64,000 nucleotides of DNA from Ignavibacteria bacterium (GTDB lineage Bacteria > Bacteroidota > Ignavibacteria > Tepidaquicellales > Tepidaquicellaceae): assembly GCA_016709315.1 (NCBI GenBank), contig JADJMZ010000005.1, positions 62,001-126,000 on the forward strand. Reading direction: 5' to 3'. The notes beneath the pieces were generated by a model that was not told where the DNA came from, did not search any database, and saw nothing but the letters and a program-made list of their open reading frames with translations. The position numbers and the translations under genes were made by a program. Below, in pieces: positions 8,540 through 17,722 of this stretch (its first letter is position 1; every line of letters begins with the position of its first letter).

Positions 8540-11500
8540 ATGTTTGGTTTTATAAAAAAACTATTCCCTTCAAAACACGAAAAGGATGTAAATTCAATTC
8601 TTCCGATTGTTGAAGAAATAAATAAATATTATGAAGAATTCGAATCTTTGTCTGATGAGCAGATAATAGCAAAGACTGCCGAATTCAAGCAAAGAATTAA
8701 TTCCGAAACCGAAGAAACACGTAATCAGATAAATGCTCTTCAGGAAAAGCTTAAAGAAGACATTGAGCATAATGAAAGACAGGATATTTATGATGAAATG
8801 GAAAAGCTTGAGAAAGAAAATTATGAAGTAACCAAAGCAGTTCTTGATGATATTCTGCCTGAAGCATTTGCAGTAGTAAAACAAACCTGTAAAAGACTCT
8901 GCGGGAAAGAGTGGACAGCAGCAGGAAATAAAATCAGATGGAATATGATCCCTTATGATGTGCAGCTTATCGGAGGCATTGTGCTGCATCAGGGAAAAAT
9001 CTCGGAGATGGCGACAGGTGAAGGAAAGACACTTGTAGCTACGCTTCCAATGTATCTGAATGCGCTTGCCGGAAGAGGAGTTCATCTGATTACTGTAAAC
9101 GATTACCTTGCAAAAAGAGACAGCGAATGGATGGGAGAAATATTCAGGTTTCACGGATTAACAGTTGGGGTGATTCTTAATGATATGGAATCCAACAAGA
9201 GACGTGAAATGTATAACAGCGATATTACATACGGGACTAACAATGAATTCGGATTTGATTATCTGAGAGATAATATGGTTGTGGATAAAAGTTATCTTGT
9301 GCAGAGGGAACATTTTTACGCAATCGTTGACGAAGTTGATTCCGTTCTTATTGATGAAGCAAGAACTCCTCTCATTATTTCAGGTCCTGTCGAAGCGCCT
9401 ACTCATAAATTTGACGAACTGAATATCAGAGTTAAAAAACTTATTGAGGCGCAGAGAAATCTTGTAAACAAACTTACCGGAGAAGCCGAAGAAATTATCA
9501 CAAAAGGAAATATGTCCAAAGATGATGAATCAAAAGCCGGAATGGCTCTTTTAAGATCGAATCATGCATTGCCGAAACATAAAAAACTTCAGAAACTTCT
9601 GAGCGAACCTGCAAATAAAAAACTTCTTCTTGTTACTGAATCTGAATATCTTAGGGACAATGCCAAACAGATGCATATCGTAGATGATGAGCTTTATTTT
9701 GTGATAGATGAGAAATCACATATTACAGATCTGACGGAAAAAGGCAGAGAGCTCCTTGCTCCGAGTTCTATGGAAAGAGATTTTTTTACTTTACCTGATT
9801 TGGGAACGGAATTTGCAGGCATTGAAAATAATGCCGAACTTTCTATTGAAGAAAAAGAACTGAAGAAAGATGATCTTACTAAAATATATTCTGAAAGAAG
9901 TGACCGCCTTCATACAGTTCAGCAATTGCTGAAAGCACACGGGCTTTATGAAAAAGATGTGGATTATGTCGTGCAGGATGGTAAGGTAATGATTGTGGAT
10001 GAATTCACGGGAAGAATTCTCAGCGGAAGAAGATATTCGGAAGGCCTTCATCAGGCGATAGAAGCCAAAGAAGGCGTTCATGTAGAAAAGGATACACAGA
10101 CTCTTGCCACGATCACATTGCAGAATTATTTCAGACTCTACAAAAAATTAGCCGGAATGACAGGAACTGCGGAAACAGAATCTGCTGAATTCTTTGATAT
10201 TTATAAGCTTGATGTAACGGTTATTCCTACAAATATGGACTGTGTAAGAGATGATGTCAATGATTTCGTTTACAGAACTAAAAGAGAAAAATACAATGCA
10301 GTGATAGACGAAATTACTGCAATGAAGGAAAAAAGAAGACCTGTGCTTGTCGGTACGACAAGTGTTGATGTTTCGGAAACAATTTCAAGACTGCTTAAAA
10401 GAAAAAGTGTCGCTCATGAAGTTCTGAATGCAAAACAGCACGCAAAGGAAGCTCACATTGTGGAAAATGCCGGATTGCCGGGAGCTATTACTATTGCTAC
10501 AAATATGGCCGGAAGAGGAACAGACATAAAGCTGGGTCCTGGAGTAGCAGAGGCAGGCGGTCTGCACATAATAGGTACGGAACGTCATGAATCAAGAAGA
10601 ATTGACAGACAGCTCAGAGGAAGAGCCGGAAGACAGGGAGACCCGGGTTCATCTAAATTTTTTCTCTCTCTTGAAGATGATCTTATGAGATTATTCGGAA
10701 GCGAAAGAATTGCCAGCGTAATGCAGAGACTCGGCATTCAGGAAGGCGAGGCGATCGAACATAAGATGATCACGAGCTCTGTAGAAAGAGCGCAGAAGAA
10801 AGTAGAAGAGAATAATTTTTCTATAAGAAAAAGACTTCTTGAATATGACAATGTAATGAATCAGCAGAGAGAGGTGGTTTATACCAAAAGAAGATCTGCA
10901 TTAATGGGTGAACGCCTTAAAGACGAGATTTTTGAAATGGTGGAAAAAGCTATTGATGCCATGGTCAATAAATATTATGCCGACGGAAACATTGACGGAC
11001 TTAAGGAAGAAGTTCAGAGGACTTTCCTTGTACTGATCAATGTCACACCGGAAGAATTTCAGAAAATGGGTGAAACAGGATTAAAGGATCTTATACTTAA
11101 AGATACCAGAGCTTTTTATGACAGAAAAGAAGAAAGATACGGAGCTGATCTGATGGGACAGATCGAAAGATTTGCAATGCTGAATGTCATTGATGAAAAA
11201 TGGAAGGAACATCTGAGGGAAATGGATGATCTCAAAGAAGGTATTAATTTCAGAGCTTACGGTCAGAAGGATCCGCTGCTTGAATACAAGACGGATGGAT
11301 TTAAATTATTTGTCGAAATGCTTGACACAATATCAACTGGCGTGATCAACTTTATTTTTAAATTCACTACACAGACACCTGAAGAAGCCAAGAATATCAG
11401 GACTCCGAGACAGGTCAACGAATCAAGATTAAGAACTTATCATGAATCAACTGAAGGTATGGGATATATTGGAGGAAGTGACGAAGATAACGGTCAGGAC

Positions 11501-11626
11501 CCAAATGTCAAAAAAGAACCTGTGAAGGTCGGTGAAAAGATCGGAAGAAATGATCCGTGCTTCTGCGGCAGCGGAAAGAAATACAAGAACTGTCACGGAA
11601 GATCTTCAAAAGAAGTTGTTAAGTAA
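8540..11626 (+). CDS. secA: protein translocase ATPase SecA
   Basis: 1028 residues, the long form usual in Bacteroidota. SecA drives unfolded preproteins through SecYEG with ATP. Visible motifs are Walker A TGEGKT (K163), the DEAD-like box DEVDSVLIDEAR, the motor-2 segments NMAGRGTDIKLGP and RQLRGRAGRQGDPGSS, the helical wing and scaffold, and a C-terminal SEC-C zinc motif with C1007, C1009, C1018 and H1019. An insert at about 290-400 is rich in Lys and Leu and separates nucleotide domain 1 from the preprotein cross-linking region, as in related phyla. A small gene starts 8 bp downstream and is probably co-transcribed. Confidence 0.99.
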   Translation: MFGFIKKLFPSKHEKDVNSILPIVEEINKYYEEFESLSDEQIIAKTAEFKQRINSETEETRNQINALQEKLKEDIEHNERQDIYDEMEKLEKENYEVTKAVLDDILPEAFAVVKQTCKRLCGKEWTAAGNKIRWNMIPYDVQLIGGIVLHQGKISEMATGEGKTLVATLPMYLNALAGRGVHLITVNDYLAKRDSEWMGEIFRFHGLTVGVILNDMESNKRREMYNSDITYGTNNEFGFDYLRDNMVVDKSYLVQREHFYAIVDEVDSVLIDEARTPLIISGPVEAPTHKFDELNIRVKKLIEAQRNLVNKLTGEAEEIITKGNMSKDDESKAGMALLRSNHALPKHKKLQKLLSEPANKKLLLVTESEYLRDNAKQMHIVDDELYFVIDEKSHITDLTEKGRELLAPSSMERDFFTLPDLGTEFAGIENNAELSIEEKELKKDDLTKIYSERSDRLHTVQQLLKAHGLYEKDVDYVVQDGKVMIVDEFTGRILSGRRYSEGLHQAIEAKEGVHVEKDTQTLATITLQNYFRLYKKLAGMTGTAETESAEFFDIYKLDVTVIPTNMDCVRDDVNDFVYRTKREKYNAVIDEITAMKEKRRPVLVGTTSVDVSETISRLLKRKSVAHEVLNAKQHAKEAHIVENAGLPGAITIATNMAGRGTDIKLGPGVAEAGGLHIIGTERHESRRIDRQLRGRAGRQGDPGSSKFFLSLEDDLMRLFGSERIASVMQRLGIQEGEAIEHKMITSSVERAQKKVEENNFSIRKRLLEYDNVMNQQREVVYTKRRSALMGERLKDEIFEMVEKAIDAMVNKYYADGNIDGLKEEVQRTFLVLINVTPEEFQKMGETGLKDLILKDTRAFYDRKEERYGADLMGQIERFAMLNVIDEKWKEHLREMDDLKEGINFRAYGQKDPLLEYKTDGFKLFVEMLDTISTGVINFIFKFTTQTPEEAKNIRTPRQVNESRLRTYHESTEGMGYIGGSDEDNGQDPNVKKEPVKVGEKIGRNDPCFCGSGKKYKNCHGRSSKEVVK

Positions 11627-11634
11627 TTGTTAAA

Positions 11635-12060
11635 ATGAAATTTTCAGAGGCAACAAATAATTTAATAGATGATATAAATTCCGAATCGGCGATCCCGGTA
11701 AAAAATTTATACGAATTTTCTGTGATAACTGAAATCGCTTTCAGCAAAGACAGGATAAGCGAATTCAAAGATCTGATCTTCACTGCTAAATATGTGAAAG
11801 GTCTTAAATCTGTGTTAAGTAACAGAATTGTAAATGCTGATGATTTCACAGAAAAAATTTTTGATGAATTTAACAGCAGTCTCAGAAAATTTATAGATCT
11901 GCTGAAAAATATTTTGAATGATTCTGATGAAAAGATTTTCAAACACTTTAATGAAAAATATTTTCAGCTTGATCATGAATGCATTGTAAACTCACTTGAG
12001 CTCATTGATGATCTCTCACTTTGCAAAGAATATCTTAACAGAAATCCAGAAAGACTGTGA
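11635..12060 (+). CDS. hypothetical helical protein downstream of secA
   Basis: 141 residues, almost entirely predicted helix and acidic, with no signal peptide and no motif I recognise. It begins 8 bp after secA and ends 22 bp before a bidirectional terminator, so it is the last gene of the secA transcript. The close coupling is suggestive of a shared unit but does not prove a link to secretion. Confidence 0.65.
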   Translation: MKFSEATNNLIDDINSESAIPVKNLYEFSVITEIAFSKDRISEFKDLIFTAKYVKGLKSVLSNRIVNADDFTEKIFDEFNSSLRKFIDLLKNILNDSDEKIFKHFNEKYFQLDHECIVNSLELIDDLSLCKEYLNRNPERL

Positions 12061-12082
12061 TTTCCGTATTTATAGAAAACAA

Positions 12083-12116
12083 AAAAGGCATTGATCGTTT
12101 CCGGTCAATGCCTTTT
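12083..12116. terminator. bidirectional terminator between convergent genes
   Basis: AAAAGGCATTGA pairs perfectly with TCAATGCCTTTT around a 10-nt loop, giving an A-run on one side and a T-run on the other. It sits between the convergent gene ends at 12060 (plus) and 12135 (minus) and can serve both. Confidence 0.9.
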
Positions 12117-12134
12117 GAATTTAATGCAAATCAG

Positions 12135-15100
12135 TTAAACGTTTTCCATTTCCCGAATTTTAATATCTTCGACAGGAATAATTACTGAAGTATCCTTTTT
12201 GCTTAAAATATCAAAAGCTTCCTTCTCTTTGTTATTTTTTAACTTCTCCTGCAGGTCGAGACTTCTGCGGATCTTCATCTCGAATTCTTTCAACTTATCA
12301 TCAATGCTTTGAAATTTATTTTTCTTAGAGATCATATCTTCCCTGTATCTCTTAAGGAAGTATCCGATTGTTTCCACTCTTATCTTGATAGAACCGGATG
12401 GTTTATTTTCATCAATATCTTTAAATGAAAAGTACGGTGTTCCCGAATCTTCTACGATTTCCTGTATGACTGTATAGATCGGAGCATCGTGTCCGCATTT
12501 GAAAGATGATAATTCGAGAGCAACAAGATTCGGATGTCTTGCCGTGTATTTTGCAGCCCAGACTTTGCGGGAAGTATTTTCAGAATAAGAATTCTTCCAC
12601 ACATCGGAAATGTCAAATCCTGATCTGATTATCCCGGCTTTGATCTCATCACCGAATAAGCTTTCCATAGATTCATCGTCAGTCGGCAATGCATCCTGAT
12701 AAAGTACAGGATAGCCAAGCTTCTGGAATTCCTCAAGTATTTCATGATTGATGCCCGGATCATTATGATATGGTCTTGCAAGCACAACGATTCCGATCTT
12801 ATCCTCTTTCTCAAGTTTATCCAGGACAGATTTTGACTCTGATTTAAGATCATTCATGAACTTATAATACGCCTTATATCCTTCCTTGACAGCTTTCCTG
12901 TTTTCTTCAGCGCTTAACCCCAGCTTTTCACTGAAGCATTCATACATCTGTTTTGCAGTAAGTTGCTCATTATACAACTGTACAAAAGGACACATGTACT
13001 CTACTCCGAATTCCTTAAAGAGATCTCCTTCTTTTGTGAATGCTGCTTTAGCCGCTTCAATTGTCGCAGTAATAGTCGGACAGGCAGTGTGCGCCTGAGC
13101 GAATTCAAGGTCTGAAGGCATAGTGTCCACAATTGGTGAAAACAGAAAATCAATTTTCTTTTTCTTGTTCTGAACATACAGCAGATTATGTATGTGAGGT
13201 ATTGCAACTTTAGACGGGAAACACGGATCTATGCTGCCGCGCTTAGCTCCCGCTTTATACATTTCTTCGGAAGTGAATTCTGAATAAACAAAATTACCGG
13301 GCATTACTCCAAGCGCTTCGAAATATGCCGTGAAGAAAGGAGTATGCTGATACATATTCAGAACTCTCGGAATACCTATGACCAGCTTCTTCCGCTTTTC
13401 CAGCAGCTCTGATTTCACAGCGTATTCTTCCTTCTGTTTTTTACTTACAAACATACCTTTAGGTTCGTCAATTTTATCAAATACCAGATCAGGTTTGTAA
13501 GTTATCCATGCATCTTTTGCTGCAATTTCAATAATGTTCGGATTTTCTTTCTTAATGTCATCTAATTCTTCTTTGATACCTCTCATATCCGCAATGTCTT
13601 CTACAGTCCCCTTCTCGCATGTGGCAATAATAAGTCTCTGTGTTCCTTCAGCCATCGGAACTTTCGATTTCGGATTGGCAATTAATTCCGGTTCGATAAC
13701 ATTTAATTCTATAAATTTCTTTCTCTCTTCTGCTAATCTTTCCTCAGGTATGGATTCGGTTTTCACATCAATGAATGTCCTTAGACATTTGTTTTTGCAG
13801 AAGTAACATCTTGTTGATTCTTCCCTTGTGGTTTTAAACAATATCTTTGAAACCCTTTCAAGTCCTATGAATTCCGTTCTTTTTCCATTGTGATACAATC
13901 TCGCAGCTTCAATGCCGCAGCCGATTGCGCCTGCTTCGCCGGTGTGCTTATGAACAAATACTTTCGGAGTAATGCCGCTGCCTTTGAATCTCTCTTCAAT
14001 GAAATCAACCTGAGTTTTTACTGCTGCTAAATTATGCTGAGTTCCGCCCTGAAGTACAAATGTGGAACCTAATTTTGCAAGATTCGGTATTTGAGAAACA
14101 TACAGCCAGATATTTTTCGGAAGTACATTTGCCAGTCCCGCCATGATCTCTTCTGCTTTCCATCCCTGTCTCTGAAAGTCCACAATGTCAGACTGCATGA
14201 ACACAGCGCAGCCGTATCCGAATGTCGGGAAAGTTTTGGCAGAGAAAGCTTTGTCAGCAAATTCCTCTACTGTATAACCGAAACCTTGTGCTGTTGACTG
14301 AAGAAAATAACCGTTTCCTGCAGAGCATTGTGTGTTAAGCTTAAAGTCAACGACTCTTCCCTGATTAAGAATAATTATTTTAATGTCCTGTCCTCCGACA
14401 TCACAGATTACATCCGTATCAGGATAATAATGAAGCCCTGCCTGAGTGTGCGCTACTGTTTCCACAAGCGCAACATCAGCGTGAAGAACATCTTTTAATA
14501 TATCTTTTGCATAACCTGTCGTTCCAACTCCGAGAATTTCAAGAGTTGCTCCCTGCTCTTCAACCTGTTCTTTTAATTTCCCGAGAATTTCAATTGTATC
14601 TTCGATAGGATTTCCTTTTGAAAGCTGATATGCTTTTACAAGAACTTCTTTATCAAGAGAAACTAATGCGGCCTTAGTAGATGTAGATCCTCCGTCAATT
14701 CCGATAAATCCTTTTACAACTTCACCCGGCTGAAACTTTGCAGGAATGAATTTCTCTACTTTATGCTTTTCTTTAAATGCGCTTAGTTCAACTTCATCTT
14801 TCGAAAGTCCTGTCGTATTTCCACCGCTGAATTTTTTCTTCTCCTCTTCCCTACCGACTAAGATATAATGCTCCAGATCTTTCCATCCTTTGTAAACGCC
14901 AATGTGTGACTCTTCATCTTTCCCGAATTCGATCGCACCGATAGCTGCAAAGTACTGAGCATTCTCCGGAACCTTGATAAGATCTTCCGGCGCAACACCG
15001 GACGGGAGCTTAACCTTTCTCTCTTCCCAGATCTTCGGAATATTATATTTCCAGCAATCTTTCATTCCTTTAATGTAACAATTGGGTCCGCCAAGCAGCA

Positions 15101-15773
15101 AAACTTCCGGCATCAGTGTATGTCCTCTTGTCAGCACTGAAATATTCTGCTGAATGATAGATTCAAACAGAGAAGCCATAAGCTGATCAGCCGGTACGCC
15201 TGATTTTTGAAGTCCGTTGATATCAGTTTCGGCAAATACTCCGCATTTGCCCGCTACAGGGTGAAGACGCAGATCATAATATCCCATGTTGCATAGTTCG
15301 TCTGCCGGAATTTTCAGTTTCGCATTTATTTTGTCAATGACAGCGCCTGTTCCTCCTGCACACTTGTCGTTCATTGAAGGAATTTTCTTTTTCTTTCCTG
15401 TCTCAGAATCAGGTTTGAAAATAATGATCTTTGCATCCTGTCCGCCGAGTTCGATCACAGAATGAGTCGCCGGATAAAATTTTTCCACAGCAAGAGATAC
15501 AGCATTTACTTCCTGCACAAACTTTCCGCCTATATACTTCCCTATATTCGTTCCGCCGGAACCGGTAATGAAACATCGCACTTCATTTGGATTCCGAATG
15601 TCACATTCTTCTTCGATTCGCTTCAGAAGTTCAAGAGATTTTTCCGGCTGCTTTGTATCATGACGCTGATAATCAGACCAGATTATGACATCCTGATCAA
15701 CGTCAATGACTACTGCCTTTACAGTTGTAGATCCGACATCAAAGCCGATGGAGAGGTTTCGTTTAAAGGACAT
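12135..15773 (-). CDS. acyl-CoA dehydratase activase, two ATPase modules plus dehydratase-like C-terminus
   Basis: 1212 residues. Two BadF/BadG/BcrA/BcrD-type ATPase modules are present, at about 5-290 and 355-640. Each has a phosphate-binding loop (GFDVGSTTVKA; GIDGGSTSTKA), a glycine-rich GGQDxKIII segment and a cysteine that could ligate a [4Fe-4S] cluster (NDKCAGGTGA; NTQCSAGNGY). A cysteine pair (YFCKNKCLR) leads into a C-terminal half related to DUF2229 and HgdB-type dehydratase subunits (about 780-1150). In the 2-hydroxyglutaryl-CoA dehydratase system the activase uses ATP to fire one electron into the dehydratase. It is co-directional with the 595-residue gene upstream (110 bp gap). 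The natural substrate of this large fused family is not established. Confidence 0.9.
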   Translation of the reverse strand: MSFKRNLSIGFDVGSTTVKAVVIDVDQDVIIWSDYQRHDTKQPEKSLELLKRIEEECDIRNPNEVRCFITGSGGTNIGKYIGGKFVQEVNAVSLAVEKFYPATHSVIELGGQDAKIIIFKPDSETGKKKKIPSMNDKCAGGTGAVIDKINAKLKIPADELCNMGYYDLRLHPVAGKCGVFAETDINGLQKSGVPADQLMASLFESIIQQNISVLTRGHTLMPEVLLLGGPNCYIKGMKDCWKYNIPKIWEERKVKLPSGVAPEDLIKVPENAQYFAAIGAIEFGKDEESHIGVYKGWKDLEHYILVGREEEKKKFSGGNTTGLSKDEVELSAFKEKHKVEKFIPAKFQPGEVVKGFIGIDGGSTSTKAALVSLDKEVLVKAYQLSKGNPIEDTIEILGKLKEQVEEQGATLEILGVGTTGYAKDILKDVLHADVALVETVAHTQAGLHYYPDTDVICDVGGQDIKIIILNQGRVVDFKLNTQCSAGNGYFLQSTAQGFGYTVEEFADKAFSAKTFPTFGYGCAVFMQSDIVDFQRQGWKAEEIMAGLANVLPKNIWLYVSQIPNLAKLGSTFVLQGGTQHNLAAVKTQVDFIEERFKGSGITPKVFVHKHTGEAGAIGCGIEAARLYHNGKRTEFIGLERVSKILFKTTREESTRCYFCKNKCLRTFIDVKTESIPEERLAEERKKFIELNVIEPELIANPKSKVPMAEGTQRLIIATCEKGTVEDIADMRGIKEELDDIKKENPNIIEIAAKDAWITYKPDLVFDKIDEPKGMFVSKKQKEEYAVKSELLEKRKKLVIGIPRVLNMYQHTPFFTAYFEALGVMPGNFVYSEFTSEEMYKAGAKRGSIDPCFPSKVAIPHIHNLLYVQNKKKKIDFLFSPIVDTMPSDLEFAQAHTACPTITATIEAAKAAFTKEGDLFKEFGVEYMCPFVQLYNEQLTAKQMYECFSEKLGLSAEENRKAVKEGYKAYYKFMNDLKSESKSVLDKLEKEDKIGIVVLARPYHNDPGINHEILEEFQKLGYPVLYQDALPTDDESMESLFGDEIKAGIIRSGFDISDVWKNSYSENTSRKVWAAKYTARHPNLVALELSSFKCGHDAPIYTVIQEIVEDSGTPYFSFKDIDENKPSGSIKIRVETIGYFLKRYREDMISKKNKFQSIDDKLKEFEMKIRRSLDLQEKLKNNKEKEAFDILSKKDTSVIIPVEDIKIREMENV

Positions 15774-15855
15774 TTTATTATTTTAGATTTTTGATTTTTG
15801 ATTTTATGCTCCAATGTTAAATACTCATTCTTCTTCTGCTACACACTCAACGAAC

Positions 15856-15891
15856 TCCACACACTCTAAACACTCCACACACTCTAAACAC
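15856..15891. repeat. 18-bp tandem repeat overlapping a stop codon
   Basis: The unit TCCACACACTCTAAACAC occurs twice back to back, identical, and is flanked by degenerate ACACTC units from about 15841 to 15910. The TAG stop of the minus-strand gene above it (15884-15886) lies inside the second unit, so the last residues of that protein are encoded by repeat DNA. Confidence 0.85.
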
Positions 15892-17671
15892 TCAAAACAC
15901 TCATCACACTCTTAATCCCCTCTTTCTTCATCATCTCTGCTACATCCAAAATGAAATTCGCACCCATTCCGGCTACTCCTTTTCTGTGCGAGATATGATG
16001 GAACGGTCTCTGAAGTTCATCATGAGTTTCAACATACGCTTTGATCTCTTCCAGAGAATAACCTGTTTTGTCAAGACAATCACTGAATTCTGCTTTAGCT
16101 TTTGCTTTTGCTTCTCCAAGCGCCATCTGAACTCTTGAATGAGCATTGACATCGCCTTCACCTGAAGTTTCGATCGGAAGGAATATCATATTCTTATAAT
16201 GATTCGACACAGCAGACTGCACTCCGTCTGACTGCGTAGAAGGCATACATCCGAACGGCTTAAGTGAAAGCACCATGTGACATAGTTCATTCACTGTATA
16301 ATAAATACTTTTTCCAACTTCGAGATGACCTTCGCCGCCTTCAACCCGTGAGTGATAGAATGGATGAGCAAGTTCCTTCAGTACCTTCTGATCAACAAGC
16401 TCGTGAGGCATTTCCCCGAAAGCTTTTCTGTAACGGTTATATTCTCTTTCAAAAATTTTCTCGGCAAGCGTCAGAATTGTATAATTTGATTTATGAGCTT
16501 TTGCCAATCCTAATTTCTCTTTGAATGAAAGTTTGGAATCAAGATCTTTATAAACATTTAAGCCTTTCTCATCGTCATTTACTGACTTCGCCTGATGAAG
16601 CATATACATTATCCATGTTGCTATCGGCTCCACAAGAACCTGCGCTCCTTCTCTTTCGAGGAACGGGAACATATTAAAATTACCGTCGCCTTCAGTTGTC
16701 TGCGCCCAGAACTCTCCTGTAACTTTAACTATAGGTTTCAGTCTTGTCCTGTCAACCTTTATGCTGTTGAATTTTTCCTTTGCTTTATCAACGGCTTCCA
16801 TATAATAGTCTCCCAAAACCTGATCTATGAACTTTGTAAGATACTCAGATGCAGGAAGTTTCTGAAGAATCTTTCCCATTCTCGAGTTGAAATCAAAATA
16901 CTTTTTGCTTTTCAGTTTTTCATAAAATATATTTATTACTTCATCCATTACTTTATTCGTTTCGCCTTCATTGACTTCATAAGGTCTGATATTATAACCT
17001 ATCTCATTAATAATGTCACCGAGCATTAGAGCATTAATTATCCCGAGGAAAAAATCCAGATTCATTTCCAACCCGGCTTCCGCTTCCTGTTGTGATAATC
17101 CGCCTGTTTGCTGAAACAGCAGTACTCTGAAACCGTCATAGCCGGAATTTCTCAGAGCGAGTCTGTATTCCGCTTCATACATTCCGAATCTGCACGGACC
17201 GCATGCTCCTGCTGTGAAGAAAACATATTTGTCAATAATTTCCTGCTTTGGAATTCCTGATGCTTCAAGACCCTGAAGATGCTGCACAAGATTACCAACG
17301 GTAAAATAAGTAGGATTGCACTGACCGTTATTCCCGTATTCTTTTCCAAGCTGAAAAGCTTTCTTATCGGCAGTTGAAACGTATTCAGTTTTATAACCGA
17401 TTCCTTCAAGTGCACCCTTGATCAGCTTTTCATGCTTCCATGTAAGCCCGCCGAAAAGAATTGTAGTATCCCCTCTCTGATCTTTTGTAAATGCTTTTTC
17501 AAAAGGCCGTTTGAAGTGATCTATCTTCTTATTTTCTACACCGTATTCGGCTTCAAGTCTCTTCTTTTCTTCAAGCAGCATCTGTTGTATCAGCTGCTCT
17601 TTGTTTGTCTGGTCTTTCTGCATTTCGTCCGGCATTTTAATTCCCACCGGGTTCAGAGTGTTGGTTTCCAT
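15884..17671 (-). CDS. 2-hydroxyacyl-CoA dehydratase-like protein (COG3581 type)
   Basis: 595 residues. It has an N-terminal charged helix, then cysteine motifs typical of the dehydratase/activase superfamily: GNNGQCNPTYF and TAGACGPCRFGMYEAEY. Near the C-terminus are a conserved MPSTQSDGVQSAV segment and IETSGEGDVNAHSRVQMAL. In many anaerobes a single protein of about 1400 residues carries both activase and this part; here they are separate adjacent genes. It is the first gene of the pair, so the two products probably form one complex. The last residues (SVMSVLSV) come from a tandem repeat. The exact reaction is unknown. Confidence 0.85.
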   Translation of the reverse strand: METNTLNPVGIKMPDEMQKDQTNKEQLIQQMLLEEKKRLEAEYGVENKKIDHFKRPFEKAFTKDQRGDTTILFGGLTWKHEKLIKGALEGIGYKTEYVSTADKKAFQLGKEYGNNGQCNPTYFTVGNLVQHLQGLEASGIPKQEIIDKYVFFTAGACGPCRFGMYEAEYRLALRNSGYDGFRVLLFQQTGGLSQQEAEAGLEMNLDFFLGIINALMLGDIINEIGYNIRPYEVNEGETNKVMDEVINIFYEKLKSKKYFDFNSRMGKILQKLPASEYLTKFIDQVLGDYYMEAVDKAKEKFNSIKVDRTRLKPIVKVTGEFWAQTTEGDGNFNMFPFLEREGAQVLVEPIATWIMYMLHQAKSVNDDEKGLNVYKDLDSKLSFKEKLGLAKAHKSNYTILTLAEKIFEREYNRYRKAFGEMPHELVDQKVLKELAHPFYHSRVEGGEGHLEVGKSIYYTVNELCHMVLSLKPFGCMPSTQSDGVQSAVSNHYKNMIFLPIETSGEGDVNAHSRVQMALGEAKAKAKAEFSDCLDKTGYSLEEIKAYVETHDELQRPFHHISHRKGVAGMGANFILDVAEMMKKEGIKSVMSVLSV

Positions 17672-17722
17672 TTGCAGTTTCCTTTTTGTTTTATTAATTA
17701 AAATTTTATTATAATTTTTATT

